DNA of 64,000 bases from Ruania alkalisoli (GTDB lineage Bacteria > Actinomycetota > Actinomycetes > Actinomycetales > Beutenbergiaceae), in contig NZ_CP063169.1 of the NCBI RefSeq assembly GCF_014960965.1, forward strand, positions 3,877,581-3,941,580. The letters are read 5' to 3'. Below are positions 53,302 through 62,227 of this stretch, one piece after another. Within the stretch, counting starts at the first letter, position 1, and every line of letters starts with the position of its first letter. The position numbers and the translations under genes were made by a program. The notes under the pieces are model-generated. The model had not been told where the DNA came from. It searched no databases and saw only the letters and a list, made by a program, of their open reading frames with translations.

Positions 53302-53763
53302 TCAGGCCCCTCCGGGCGGCCCCACCCACAGCATCACCCGGAACACGAGCGCGGTCACGGCCAGCGCCACAAGAGCGAACCGCACCGGACGGCGCAGCAC
53401 CGCTGCGAGCACCCGTTCGACCAGCGTCCGCTCACCTCCAGCTCCTCGCAGCCGCCATTGCGGCCCCGCCAAGCCACGCCGCCGCACCCACCGTTCGAAC
53501 GGGATCGTCGCGAACGGCGGGATGGCACTGGCCAGACCCAGCACGATCGTGCCGGCACGCCACCGCTGGTCGATCCCGACCACCACCGTGCTCACGCAGT
53601 ACAGCAGGAACACGAACCCGTGGATCGGCCCGGCGATCGTCACCCCGAGGTCGGTGGTGGAGGTGAGGTACTTCAGCGCCATGCCGATCAGCAGCAGTGC
53701 CCAGGTGACCGCTTCGGCGTCGGCGAGGAGTCGGTGCAGGCGGCCAGGGCCGAGAGGTCTCAT
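53302..53763 (-). CDS. DUF3817 membrane protein
   Basis: A 153-aa integral membrane protein with the DUF3817 pattern: AEAVTWALLLIGMALKYLT, IAGPIHGFVFLLYCVSTVVV and a third helix ending IPFERWVRRR. A fourth C-terminal TM follows (FALVALAVTALVFRVML). Function unknown; the family is found throughout Actinobacteria. ATG at 53763. Confidence 0.8.
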   Translation of the reverse strand: MRPLGPGRLHRLLADAEAVTWALLLIGMALKYLTSTTDLGVTIAGPIHGFVFLLYCVSTVVVGIDQRWRAGTIVLGLASAIPPFATIPFERWVRRRGLAGPQWRLRGAGGERTLVERVLAAVLRRPVRFALVALAVTALVFRVMLWVGPPGGA

Positions 53764-53894
53764 CGGGTCATTGTCTCGTGCCCGACGGCAGGCCGGTGAA
53801 GGATCGGCGCAGGCTGCGACGATCTGGTGAAGGCTCCGGGCGGATCGCGAGCAATGCGCCAGGTTCCCTCTCGCGCGCTGGCAGGCTCACCCAC

Positions 53895-54773
53895 GTGACC
53901 CGCCAGCACCCCAGCCCCAGCGGCGAAGCCGCCCTTCCTGCCACCACGACGGCGCAGCGCACCCTCCTACGAAAGGTCACCTCCGCCGTCGTGCAGCTGA
54001 CACGCTTCACCTGGCTGGAGGTGCAGTGCTGTCTGTTCCCGCTGGCGATCTTCGCCGGCCTGGCGGCCAGCGCTGTGGTGGATCTGCCGATCGCCCGCTA
54101 CGACGCGCTCCTTGTCTACGCCCTCGCTGTGACAGCACTGTTCTGGGTGTTGCGGCTGGAGACCGGGCGGGAGGTGGCAGTGATCTTCGGCTTCCACCTG
54201 ATCGGGCTGGCGCTGGAGATCTTCAAGGTGCACGTAGGGTCGTGGTCCTACCCGGATGAGGGCCTGCTCCGGGTGGGCGGGGTGCCGCTGTACTCAGGCT
54301 TCATGTATGCCGCGGTCGGTTCCTACATCTGCCAGGCGTTCCGGCGGTTCGACCTGCGGGTGGACCATTTCCCGGTGGTTCCGACCGCGATGCTGGCCGT
54401 GGCGGCGTATGCGAACTTCTACACCCACCATTGGCTGCCGGACGTGCGGTGGTTGATCGCGGTGGGGTTCGTGGTGGTGCTGTGGCGCTCGCGCGTCGCG
54501 TTCACCGTCGGCCAGGCGCGCTACCGGATGCCGCTGAGCGTGAGCTTCGTGCTGATCGGGTTCTTCCTGTGGGTGGCCGAGAACGCCGGTACGTTCCTCG
54601 GCGCGTGGCAGTACCCGAGCCAGGCGCAGATCTGGGAGATGGTGCACACCGGGAAGTGGGGCTCGTGGGCGTTGCTGGTCTCGCTCAGTTTCGTGCTGGT
54701 GGCTGCGGTGAAGATGCGCGAGGGCCGGTTCTACGGCGAGCGGGGCGCTACGCCTGCGGTGCAGCGGCGCTGA
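53895..54773 (+). CDS. DUF817 membrane protein
   Basis: A 292-aa protein with about eight TM helices. Family signatures are FGFHLIGLALEIFKVHVGSW, PEPTIDE-like short loops, VPLYSGFMYAAVGSYICQA and NFYTHHWLPDVRW. The GTG at 53895 is chosen; the frame upstream to 53778 would start 15 bp from the divergent DUF3817 start and is hydrophilic low complexity. No ribosome site is obvious. Function unknown. The 3' end overlaps the convergent VOC gene by 26 bp. Confidence 0.75.
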   Translation: MTRQHPSPSGEAALPATTTAQRTLLRKVTSAVVQLTRFTWLEVQCCLFPLAIFAGLAASAVVDLPIARYDALLVYALAVTALFWVLRLETGREVAVIFGFHLIGLALEIFKVHVGSWSYPDEGLLRVGGVPLYSGFMYAAVGSYICQAFRRFDLRVDHFPVVPTAMLAVAAYANFYTHHWLPDVRWLIAVGFVVVLWRSRVAFTVGQARYRMPLSVSFVLIGFFLWVAENAGTFLGAWQYPSQAQIWEMVHTGKWGSWALLVSLSFVLVAAVKMREGRFYGERGATPAVQRR

Positions 54774-55626
54774 CCTCGATCACCGTGTTCCACGGGTCGT
54801 CGAAGCGTAGGGTCTGCCCGTCGTGGCGCCCCTGGATGCCGGCGTGGGCGAGGCGGTCGGTGAGCGCGGTGACGTCGTCGGTGGTCGGTACCTCGATGCT
54901 GACCTGCCCCAGGCCGAGGGAGGCCGCGCGCGGACCCGCTCCGGCGGAGTTCCAGGTGTTCATGCCGATGTGGTGGTGGTATCCACCGGCCGCGATGAAC
55001 ATGGCCTGCCGCCCGAATGTGGCCATCACCTCGAAGCCGAGCGTGTCCACGTAGAAGGCCTTGGCGGTCGGGATGTCTCCCACCTGCAGGTGCACGTGTC
55101 CGATGACGGCGTCCGGCCCCGGAGCGGCGGCCTCACCCTGGGCAGGGGTTGCCAGGTGCTCACGCATGAAGGCGTTCGGGTCGAGCGGAAGGGAGTCCAT
55201 CTGCACCCCGCCGCCGGATGTGCGGGTCCACTGCTCGCGAGGGCGGTCCAGGTAGAGCTCGACGCCGTTACCTTCCGGGTCGTCGAAGTAGAAGGCCTCG
55301 GAGACCAGGTGATCGGCGGAGCCGGTGAAGCTGGCGGGGGCGAAGCCCGCCACGCTGGCCAGGGAGCGGGCGAGCGCGGCGGCACTGTCGAACAGGATGG
55401 CGGTGTGGAACAGGCCGGCGTCGCGGCGGGAGAAGCTCGGCAGGTCGCGCTCTGCCCGCATCCTCACGATCGGCGTCCTCCCGCGGCCGAGCACGGCCGT
55501 CGGCCCGGCGTGCTCGAGCACATCGAGCCCGATCCCGGTGGCGTAGTAGGCGATCATGGCGTCGAGGTCGCGCACGAGCAGGTCCACGGTGCCCATGGCG
55601 GTGTCCTGGGCGAGACGGTCGGTCAT
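54748..55626 (-). CDS. VOC-family protein (two glyoxalase/dioxygenase modules)
   Basis: A 292-aa ring-cleavage-dioxygenase/glyoxalase-like protein. The two betaalphabetabetabeta modules begin GTVDLLVRDLDAMIAYYATG and IGHVHLQVGDIPTAKAFYVD. Metal-ligand positions are LFHTAILF and VELYLDRP in the first, HVHLQV and the terminal TVIEVSA in the second. The ATG at 55626 has AGGAG 8 nt upstream. Relatives (CatE-like) handle catechols or electrophiles. A TAGTT-AACTA palindrome in the leader suggests MarR-type control. Confidence 0.82.
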   Translation of the reverse strand: MTDRLAQDTAMGTVDLLVRDLDAMIAYYATGIGLDVLEHAGPTAVLGRGRTPIVRMRAERDLPSFSRRDAGLFHTAILFDSAAALARSLASVAGFAPASFTGSADHLVSEAFYFDDPEGNGVELYLDRPREQWTRTSGGGVQMDSLPLDPNAFMREHLATPAQGEAAAPGPDAVIGHVHLQVGDIPTAKAFYVDTLGFEVMATFGRQAMFIAAGGYHHHIGMNTWNSAGAGPRAASLGLGQVSIEVPTTDDVTALTDRLAHAGIQGRHDGQTLRFDDPWNTVIEVSAAAPQA

Positions 55627-55641
55627 GTCGATCACTCCTGG

Positions 55642-55659
55642 TAGTTGATGTTTAAACTA
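55642..55659 (-). promoter_or_regulatory. MarR-type palindrome before the VOC gene
   Basis: TAGTTGATGTTTAAACTA has outer arms TAGTT/AACTA. It lies 16 bp before the gene start. AT-rich against the local background. The regulator is not in the window. The rest of 55660-55822 shows nothing I recognise. Confidence 0.35.
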
Positions 55660-55822
55660 TCTCACGGGGCCGAGCCCTTGACGACCCCTCCCTCCCCGAA
55701 ATCAATCGTCGATCTGGCGGTTGGGAACGCGGCATCGACGACCACATCGACGTTTGATTTCACCCACCCCCGGGCAATACGTGGGTGACACTCCCCCCTG
55801 CTACGACAGCGCGTCGCGACGA

Positions 55823-55842
55823 TACACGGATCTCTGTACTAT
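55823..55842 (+). promoter_or_regulatory. ArsR-type operator over the -10
   Basis: TACA-N8-TGTA (55823-55838) overlaps a -10 TACTAT (55837-55842) that lies 7 bp before the ATG of the ArsR gene. Both the overlap and a possible leaderless start suit metal-relieved autorepression. Confidence 0.4.
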
Positions 55843-55848
55843 GGGAGC

Positions 55849-56235
55849 ATGCCTCTCTCCGCTGCTCGCTCCAGCACCGGTGGCGCGACGACGGCCTCCC
55901 TGGAGCTGCCGACCGCCACACTCACCCACACCGCTGCTGTCGCTCGGCTCGGGTACGCACTGTCCGACCACACCCGCACCCGCATCCTGCTTGCTCTCCG
56001 GGAAGCCCCAGCCTGCCCGTCCGACCTGGCCGGGGCACTGGGCGTCTCCCGGCAGGTGATGTCCAACCAGCTCTCCTGCCTCCGCGGATGCGGGCTCGTG
56101 GAGTCGGTACGAGAGGGCCGCCGCACCTGGTACCGCCTGGCCGACGACTCCCTCGCGCCGGCGCTGGACCAGCTCCTGACCCTCACCCTCGCCGTCGACC
56201 CGAACTGCTGCGGACCGGAGTGCACCTGCTCATGA
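55849..56235 (+). CDS. ArsR/SmtB-family metal-sensing repressor
   Basis: A 128-aa winged-helix repressor. The HTH region reads PSDLAGALGVSRQVMSNQLSC, followed by the wing VREGRRTWYRLA. Metal ligands are likely the C-terminal CCGPECTC cluster and Cys in the recognition-helix area (ACPSDL, LSCLRGCGL), the CmtR-like arrangement that senses Cd/Pb. It is translationally coupled (ATGA) to the cation transporter that it would control. Confidence 0.87.
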   Translation: MPLSAARSSTGGATTASLELPTATLTHTAAVARLGYALSDHTRTRILLALREAPACPSDLAGALGVSRQVMSNQLSCLRGCGLVESVREGRRTWYRLADDSLAPALDQLLTLTLAVDPNCCGPECTCS

Positions 56236-56930
56236 CCTCCCTTCCCCTCACCCCCCGCGCGCTCGACTCGGCCCGTCGCTGCGTGCTGGAGCGCCGCATC
56301 CGCTGGATCGTGACCGCGACCATCGCCTACAACGTGATCGAGGCGATCGTCGCGATCACCGCCGGCCGGATCGCCTCCTCTGCAGCGCTGGTCGGATTCG
56401 GGCTCGATTCCACGGTCGAGGTACTCTCCGCGGCGGCGGTGGCGTGGCAGTTCCGCGCCCCGGACCCCGAGGCCCGCGAGCGCATCGCGCTCCGGGTGAT
56501 CGCCTTCTCGTTCTTCGGCCTCGCCCTGTTCGTCACGATCGATGCAGTGCGCAGCCTGCTCGGCGCGGCGGAGCCGGAGCACTCGACGGTCGGGATCGTG
56601 CTTGCCGCGGTGAGCCTGGCGATCATGCCGCTGTTGTCCTGGTTCGAACGTCGCACCGGCCGTGAGCTCGGCTCTGCTTCGGCGGTGGCCGACTCCAAGC
56701 AGACATTGCTGTGCACCTACCTCTCGGCGGTGCTGCTGGCGGGCCTGCTCCTCAACTCCCTGCTCAGCTGGACCTGGGCCGACCCCCTGGCAGCCCTGGT
56801 GATCGCCGGTGTGGCGGTCAAGGAGGGTGCGGAGGCCTGGCGCGGTGACGCCTGCTGCCACGCCCCCACGAGCGCGCTGACTCATGCCGACCAGACCACC
56901 GGCTGCGCCGACGGGTGCTGCACGGACTAA
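56232..56930 (+). CDS. Cation transporter (cation diffusion facilitator-like)
   Basis: A 232-aa membrane protein with five to six TM helices. The core TIAYNVIEAIVAITAGRIAS and ALVGFGLDSTVEVLSAAAVA carries the metal-site pattern. A second site is in SAVADSKQTLLCTYLSAVLL, with TWADPLAALVIAGVAVKEG following. The C-terminus has Cys/His (CCHAP, GCADGCC), suggesting soft-metal binding. It lacks the usual cytosolic CDF domain, as in the short Actinobacterial family beside ArsR genes. Probably exports Cd/Zn/Pb. Confidence 0.82.
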   Translation: MTSLPLTPRALDSARRCVLERRIRWIVTATIAYNVIEAIVAITAGRIASSAALVGFGLDSTVEVLSAAAVAWQFRAPDPEARERIALRVIAFSFFGLALFVTIDAVRSLLGAAEPEHSTVGIVLAAVSLAIMPLLSWFERRTGRELGSASAVADSKQTLLCTYLSAVLLAGLLLNSLLSWTWADPLAALVIAGVAVKEGAEAWRGDACCHAPTSALTHADQTTGCADGCCTD

Positions 56931-56936
56931 TATGTC

Positions 56937-56960
56937 GCGTCGACATCTCTGAGATGACGC
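56937..56960 (+). terminator. Stem-loop after the cation transporter gene
   Basis: GCGTC and GACGC enclose an inner ATCTC-T-GAGAT stem with a three-base bulge. It starts 7 bp after the stop codon. No T-run follows, so an intrinsic terminator is only possible. Confidence 0.4.
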
Positions 56961-57045
56961 GCCACCCGGCACAACCCGGCGCGATCCGGCTCTCCCCTCA
57001 CTCGCGTGGCCACTCACCACGGTGAGTCCGGCAGACTGACCTGCG

Positions 57046-58194
57046 ATGACAACACTGGACGCAGACCTCGCCGTTCTCGGCCTCGGTGCCGCAGGCAGCT
57101 CCACCCTGTGGCGCTGCGCCACCCGCGGCGCCGACGTGATCGGCTTCGAGCAGCACACCCCCGGCCATCCGCACGGCTCCTCACACGGGCACAGCCGGCT
57201 GTTCCGCACCGCACTGGTGGAGGGCCCGCAGTACGTCGCTCTCGCCCAGCACGCCCTCCGGCTGTGGCGAGAACTCGAGCAGACCGACGGCACCGAGCTC
57301 CTCAGCCTCTGCGGCGGGATCTTCCTCGGCCCCGCCGACGGCCGCCTCCTGCCGCCCATCCTGGAGACCATCGAGGCGCACGATCTGCCGCACGAACGCC
57401 TCACCACAGCACAGATCCGGTCCGCCTACCCCCAGCACACCATCGAGGACGCCACAGTGGGAATCCGCGATCCTGGTACTGGGGTGCTGCGCTCCGAGGC
57501 GGGCATCCGCGCAGCGGTGAGGGCCGCCGTCGGGCTGGGAGCCCGGGTGCGCACCGGCGAACGGATCCTGGCCGTGCAACCTGGCGACCGCGGGGTCGAG
57601 GTGCGCAGCACCGGGCCTGAGGGGGAACGCACGTGGCGATTCGGCCGCGTCATCATGGCCACCGGCGCCTGGACGGCGGGGCTGCTGCCCGGACTGAGCA
57701 TCCCGATGCAGGTGCGGCGCACGCTGCTGACCTGGTTCGGCGCACCCGACGCCGAGCAGTTCGGGCCGGGCAGTTTCGGGGTGTTCCTGCATGAGGCAGA
57801 CGGGTACCTCGCCTGGGGCGCCCCCGCCCTGGAGGGGTACGGCGTGAAGGTTGGCCTGCACGACCTGCCGGCACCCGCCGTCGCGGATCCTGGCCGGAAC
57901 CCGCTCGAGGTGGACCCGGCGGAGTGGGCCGAGGTGGCGGCGTGGGTGTCCCGGCGCCTCCCCACGTTGGACTCCGCCGACGTGCGCGCCGAGGGCTGCA
58001 TGTACACCCACACCCCGGACGAGGCGTTCAGCATCGGCATCCCGCGCGCCTACCCCGGGGTGGTGCTCGCGGCCGCGTGCTCCGGGCACGGGTTCAAACA
58101 CGCGACCGCTGTCGGTGACGTGGCCGCTGCCCTCGCCGTGGACGACGAGCCGCCGGTGGACCTGACACCGTTCTCCCCGGACCGGTTCGGCTGA
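57046..58194 (+). CDS. Sarcosine-oxidase-like FAD amine oxidase
   Basis: A 382-aa monomeric sarcosine oxidase/N-methyltryptophan oxidase relative. The FAD-binding motif VLGLGAAGSSTLWRCATRGA is at the N-terminus. The Cys expected to hold FAD covalently is in CMYTHTPDEAFSIG. The C-terminal CSGHGFKHA is the family catalytic-site element. The reaction is oxidation of a secondary amino acid to imine with H2O2. It lies just before the thiamine transporter (convergent); a link to thiamine use is not evident. Confidence 0.87.
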   Translation: MTTLDADLAVLGLGAAGSSTLWRCATRGADVIGFEQHTPGHPHGSSHGHSRLFRTALVEGPQYVALAQHALRLWRELEQTDGTELLSLCGGIFLGPADGRLLPPILETIEAHDLPHERLTTAQIRSAYPQHTIEDATVGIRDPGTGVLRSEAGIRAAVRAAVGLGARVRTGERILAVQPGDRGVEVRSTGPEGERTWRFGRVIMATGAWTAGLLPGLSIPMQVRRTLLTWFGAPDAEQFGPGSFGVFLHEADGYLAWGAPALEGYGVKVGLHDLPAPAVADPGRNPLEVDPAEWAEVAAWVSRRLPTLDSADVRAEGCMYTHTPDEAFSIGIPRAYPGVVLAAACSGHGFKHATAVGDVAAALAVDDEPPVDLTPFSPDRFG

Positions 58195-58205
58195 CGAAGC
58201 GCCAG

Positions 58206-59180
58206 TTAGAGCACGACGGCGTAGCCCGGCTCGATCCGCAACCTCACCTGCGCACCAGGTTCCGGTGCGGCCGCGCCCGCCACCGCGGTCACCTCACCCC
58301 ACCCGGGCACCTGCACCCGGACCGTGGGCCGGCCCCGGGCGAACCCGGTGGCGACCACGCGACCGGCCGGCCCGTCACCGTCGGCAGCACCTGAGTTCGG
58401 ATCCACCACCAGCGCACCCGGCCCGAGACCGAGAGTGCGCCCGTCGTGCTCGACCACCACGAAACCAAGAAACTGCGCGACCGTGGCATCGACCGGGCCC
58501 GCCCACAGCTCGGCCGGAGTGCCGATCTGCACGAGCCTGCCCTGCCGCATCACGGCCACCCGGTCGGCCACGGCGAAGGCCTCGTCGTGGTCGTGGGTGA
58601 CGTACATCGCCGTGGTGGAGGTCTCGGTGAGGATGCGGCGCAGCTCCACCGACAAAGTCTCGCGCAGCTCGCGGTCGAGTGCCGAGAGCGGTTCGTCCAG
58701 CAGCAGTAGCCGCGGCCGGGGCGCCAGCGCCCGGGCCAGCGCCACCCGCTGCTGCTCACCTCCCGAGAGCGAAGCCACCGCACGGTCGCCGAAGCCGTCC
58801 AGACCCACCAGCGCGAGCAGCTCGTGCACGCGCCTGGTCCGCTCTGCCCGGGCCACACGCGCCATCCGCAGCCCGAACTCCACGTTGCCCGCGACGTCCC
58901 GGTGCGGAAACAGCTGCCCGTCCTGGAACATCAGCCCGAACCCGCGCCGGTGCACCGGTTCGCCGCTCACATCGGCGCCGTCCCACAGCACGTCCCCGCC
59001 GGTCAGCGGCTCCAGACCCGCGACGGCCCGCAGCAGCGAGGACTTCCCGCACCCGGACGGGCCGAGCACGGCGACCACCTCACCGGTGGCCACGTGCAGG
59101 TCCACCCCGGCGACCGCCGTCGTGGGTCCGTAGGCCACCCGTGCCCCGCGCACGTTCAGACCTCGTGACTCAGAACTCAC
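58206..59180 (-). CDS. thiQ: Thiamine ABC transporter ATP-binding protein
   Basis: A 324-aa ABC ATPase. Walker A is GPSGCGKSSLLRAVAG, the signature LSGGEQQRVALARALAPRP and Walker B LLLDEPLSALD. A TOBE-like C-terminal domain follows. The GTG at 59180 overlaps the permease stop by 11 bp. By position in a TPP-riboswitch operon with a ThiB-like protein it is ThiQ. ThiQ of Enterobacteria is shorter (about 230 aa), so this one has an added regulatory domain. Confidence 0.85.
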   Translation of the reverse strand: MSSESRGLNVRGARVAYGPTTAVAGVDLHVATGEVVAVLGPSGCGKSSLLRAVAGLEPLTGGDVLWDGADVSGEPVHRRGFGLMFQDGQLFPHRDVAGNVEFGLRMARVARAERTRRVHELLALVGLDGFGDRAVASLSGGEQQRVALARALAPRPRLLLLDEPLSALDRELRETLSVELRRILTETSTTAMYVTHDHDEAFAVADRVAVMRQGRLVQIGTPAELWAGPVDATVAQFLGFVVVEHDGRTLGLGPGALVVDPNSGAADGDGPAGRVVATGFARGRPTVRVQVPGWGEVTAVAGAAAPEPGAQVRLRIEPGYAVVL

Positions 59181-61071
59181 CGGCCCGCTCCCCTCGTAGT
59201 CGTTCCGCCAACCCCATCACTCCTGCCGTCAGCAGGGCCAGCACCACCGAGGCCGCGAGCGCCATCCCGTAGTTCTCCGCACCGGGTTGCCCGATGAGGC
59301 GGAAGATGACCACGGGCAGGGTGGGCCGATCTGGACGGGAGAGGAACGCCGTCGCGCCGAACTCCCCGAGCGAGACCGCGAAGGCGAACCCGATGGCCAG
59401 CCCCATCGATCGGATCAGGAACGGTAGCTCGACGGCGGCGAGCACGCGGGCCGGGGAGGCGCCCAGCACGGTGGCGGCCTCCCGGAGGCGGGGGTCGATC
59501 GCACGCAGCACCGGCAGCACGGTCCTCACCACCAACGGCATCGCCACGATCGCCTGCGCGATCGGGATGAGCACCGGGGAGGAGCGCAGGTCCAGTGGCG
59601 GGGCGTCGAGGGTGATGAGGAAGCCGAAGCCCACGGTCACCGCCGATACCCCGAGCGGGAGCATGACGAGGGAATCCATCCACCCGATCGCCTGGCGGGC
59701 GGCCGGGTGCCGGGGGCGGCGCGAGAGCACGAGGGCCACCAGCACACCCATCACCACGGCCAGCACCGTGGCATCGACGGCGATGCGCAGCGAGTTCGCG
59801 GCCGCCTCCCATACGGTCACCGTGAGTGCGTTGTCACCACCGGTGGTGCCCAGCGCCACATAATTGCCCAGGCCCCAGCCCGACGGCGTGCGCAGCGACC
59901 TGATCAGCAGAGTCCCCAGGGGCAGCAGCACCAGGACGCCGACCACGGCGGCGGTCACCGCAGCCGGGAGGAGGTCGGCTCCGGCCCTCCAGGGGCCGAA
60001 CTTTCGACCCTTGAAGCCGGGTTGCCCCGAATTTCGGGCCCGTGAAGCCGGGTGGGCCGGCTGCAGCCGGAGGGCGCGCTCGCGGCGGGCGCGGGTGCGG
60101 GCGAACAGAGCCAGCGACCCGGCCACCACCACCAGCTGCATCATCGAGAGCACGGCGGCGGCGCGCAGGTCGAGGAACTGGGTGGTCTGGATCCAGATCT
60201 CGGTCTCGATCGTGCCGAACTGGATGCCACCGAGCACGAGCACCACCCCGAACGCGGTGGCGCAGAACAGGAACACGACCGAGGCCGCCGAGGCGATCGC
60301 GGGAGTGAGCGCCGGGAGGGTGACGGTGAGGAACGCCCGGGCCGGGGACGCGCCCAGGGCACGGGCGGCCTGCTCGGTGCGGGGGTCCAGCCGTTCCCAC
60401 ATCCCGCCGACCGTGCGGACCACCACGGCGTAGTTGAAGAACACCAGCGCCAGGATGATCGCGGTGAACGTGCCGTCCAGGCCGAGGAAGCCGAGCGGGC
60501 CGGAGTCGGCGAGCAGCGTGCGGAACGCCACGCCCACCACCACGGTCGGCAGCACGAAGGGGATGGTCACGACCGCACGGACAAGGCGCTGTCCGGGGAA
60601 AGTGCAGCGGTAAAGCACGTAGGCGCCGGGGATGCCGAGCAGGACCGCTCCGGTCGTGCCGAGTATGGCCTGGGTGAGGGTGAGGCGGACGATCCGCCAG
60701 GTCCGCGGCCGGGCGAAGACCTCCCCGAAGCCACCCAGATCGAGAATCCCGTCCGTAACGAAGCCGCGGCCGATCAGGGAGGCGACCGGGTAGGCGAAGA
60801 AGACCCCCAGGAAGGTCAGCGGAACCGCTGCAGCAAGGATCCATATCAGGGTGCGGGTAAGACCGAGACCCGGTCGCCCGGTGCCACGGCCTCGACCATG
60901 CCCTCCGGCGTGGCCACTGCCGCCCGTGCCGTCCCCACCGGGGGTGAAGTTGACGTCGGTTATGGCGCCATAACCGACGTCAACTTCACCCCCGGTGAGC
61001 GGAGGGGCGGTGCGGCCCGTCGGGACGGCCGGGGCATCGGCTTCCGGCCGACCGGATCGCGCCCGGGTCAC
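59170..61071 (-). CDS. thiP: Thiamine ABC transporter permease (duplicated)
   Basis: A 633-aa permease with two fused FbpB-type halves, each with an EAA loop (EQAARALGASPARAFLTVTL and REAATVLGASPARVLAAVEL). The first TM is TLIWILAAAVPLTFLGVFFA. The GTG at 61071 overlaps the binding-protein stop by 4 bp (GTGA); no in-frame start lies between it and the first TM. The N-terminal leader holds a 62-bp palindrome, and the linker between halves holds a repeated element. Both insertions keep the frame. The transporter imports thiamine or TPP across the membrane. Confidence 0.85.
   Translation of the reverse strand: MTRARSGRPEADAPAVPTGRTAPPLTGGEVDVGYGAITDVNFTPGGDGTGGSGHAGGHGRGRGTGRPGLGLTRTLIWILAAAVPLTFLGVFFAYPVASLIGRGFVTDGILDLGGFGEVFARPRTWRIVRLTLTQAILGTTGAVLLGIPGAYVLYRCTFPGQRLVRAVVTIPFVLPTVVVGVAFRTLLADSGPLGFLGLDGTFTAIILALVFFNYAVVVRTVGGMWERLDPRTEQAARALGASPARAFLTVTLPALTPAIASAASVVFLFCATAFGVVLVLGGIQFGTIETEIWIQTTQFLDLRAAAVLSMMQLVVVAGSLALFARTRARRERALRLQPAHPASRARNSGQPGFKGRKFGPWRAGADLLPAAVTAAVVGVLVLLPLGTLLIRSLRTPSGWGLGNYVALGTTGGDNALTVTVWEAAANSLRIAVDATVLAVVMGVLVALVLSRRPRHPAARQAIGWMDSLVMLPLGVSAVTVGFGFLITLDAPPLDLRSSPVLIPIAQAIVAMPLVVRTVLPVLRAIDPRLREAATVLGASPARVLAAVELPFLIRSMGLAIGFAFAVSLGEFGATAFLSRPDRPTLPVVIFRLIGQPGAENYGMALAASVVLALLTAGVMGLAERLRGERAGEF
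59996..60054. repeat. Imperfect 29-bp direct repeat in the permease linker
   Basis: Copies at 59996-60024 and 60027-60054 share CCGAA-TTTCG then TGAAGCCGGGT. They encode the Arg/Gly-rich linker between permease halves (ASRARNSGQPGFKGRKFGPW). Confidence 0.6.
60936..60997. repeat. 62-bp perfect palindrome inside thiP
   Basis: Two 31-bp arms, each other's exact reverse complement with no spacer, centre between 60966 and 60967 (GGTTATGGC/GCCATAACC). It lies in the codons for the N-terminal leader of the permease and is in frame. A perfect repeat of this length cannot be chance and recalls dispersed palindromic elements inserted in coding sequence. Confidence 0.9.
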
Positions 61072-62222
61072 CCGATGACTGTCGCCGTCCATGCCTCGAT
61101 CCACTCGTCACGGTGGGCGTCGATCTCCGCCGGGGCCACCTCGTGCGGGTCATCGGCGAGCGGGGCGAACTGCGTCCAGGACTCCGGCAGCTCAACCTGG
61201 TCGCTGACCGGGTAGACGTACATCTGCTCCGGGATGTCGGCCTGCACCTCGTCGGAGAGCAGGAAGTCGATGAACGCCTGCGCGCCCTCGGGATTGGCCG
61301 CACCGGAGATGACCCCGGCGTACTCGATCTGCCGGAAGCAGGTGTCCAGCAACGCACCGGTGGGCGCCTCGCTCTCTCCCTCGCCCACCTCGAAGGCCGG
61401 AGAGGTGGAGTAAGAGAGCACGATCGGCCGGTCACCCTCGCCGGTGGAACCGGAGAAGTCGACCGAGTAGGCGTCCGACCATCCGTCCACCACCTTCAGC
61501 CCGTTGCCGGCCAGCCCCTCCCAGTACTCGAGCCACCCCTCCTCACCGAACGCACCGACCGTGGCGAGCAGGAAGGCCAGGCCGGGGGACGACGTCGCCG
61601 GGTTAGTCACGACCAGCAGGTCCTCATACTGCGGATCGAGCAGATCCTCGAAGGACTCCGGCTCGGGGATGCCCGCCTCGGCGAACCACCCGTGGTCGAC
61701 ATTGAGGCACACGTCCCCGATGTCGATCGGGGTGAGGGCGTCGGAATCGCCGGCCAGGTACTGCTCGGCACTCGCCGGGAGCGCCGGCGAGGTGTACGGC
61801 TCGAACACCCTGGCGTCGATGGCGCGGCTCGCGAAGGAGTTGTCCACACCGTAGGCCACATCCCCGAGCGGGGAGTCGGTGGTGAGGATGAGCTGGTTCA
61901 CCAGGGCGCCACCGTCACCGGGAGCGGACAGCTCCACCGTGTACCCGGACTCGGCCTCGAAGTCGGCGATCAGATCCTCCGAGACGTGGAAGGAGTCATG
62001 GGTGACCACCTGCACCACACCCGACCCTGCGCCGTCAGAGGTGCCGGAATCCGAGTCGTTCTCGGAACCGGTCCCGATCACCGAGCACCCGGCGAGGGCG
62101 AGCGCCACGAACCCGGCTCCCCCAGCGAGCCCAACCCGCTTCCGGCCGAACGCTGAGTTCTGCGGCACTGGTGGGCCCGAATGCCGCAGAAGCTGGCCTT
62201 CGGCGTTGTGAATGGTGGTCAT
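61068..62222 (-). CDS. thiB: Thiamine-binding lipoprotein
   Basis: A 384-aa solute-binding protein of the TbpA type. The lipobox is LALAGC. Then VVQVVTHDSFHVSEDLIADF, family-typical THDSF, and NVDHGWFAEAGIPEPESFED. The ATG at 62222 is 5 nt from AGGAGG; the ATG at 62225 is too close. The N-terminus before the signal is long (about 28 residues). A TPP riboswitch precedes it, so the ligand is thiamine or its phosphates. Confidence 0.88.
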   Translation of the reverse strand: MTTIHNAEGQLLRHSGPPVPQNSAFGRKRVGLAGGAGFVALALAGCSVIGTGSENDSDSGTSDGAGSGVVQVVTHDSFHVSEDLIADFEAESGYTVELSAPGDGGALVNQLILTTDSPLGDVAYGVDNSFASRAIDARVFEPYTSPALPASAEQYLAGDSDALTPIDIGDVCLNVDHGWFAEAGIPEPESFEDLLDPQYEDLLVVTNPATSSPGLAFLLATVGAFGEEGWLEYWEGLAGNGLKVVDGWSDAYSVDFSGSTGEGDRPIVLSYSTSPAFEVGEGESEAPTGALLDTCFRQIEYAGVISGAANPEGAQAFIDFLLSDEVQADIPEQMYVYPVSDQVELPESWTQFAPLADDPHEVAPAEIDAHRDEWIEAWTATVIG

Positions 62223-62227
62223 CATGT

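Noticed and set aside
60936-60997. Palindrome as the transcription terminator of thiB
   Set aside because: It begins within the thiP coding region after a GTGA-coupled start, has no T-run, and terminating there would cut off thiP and thiQ.
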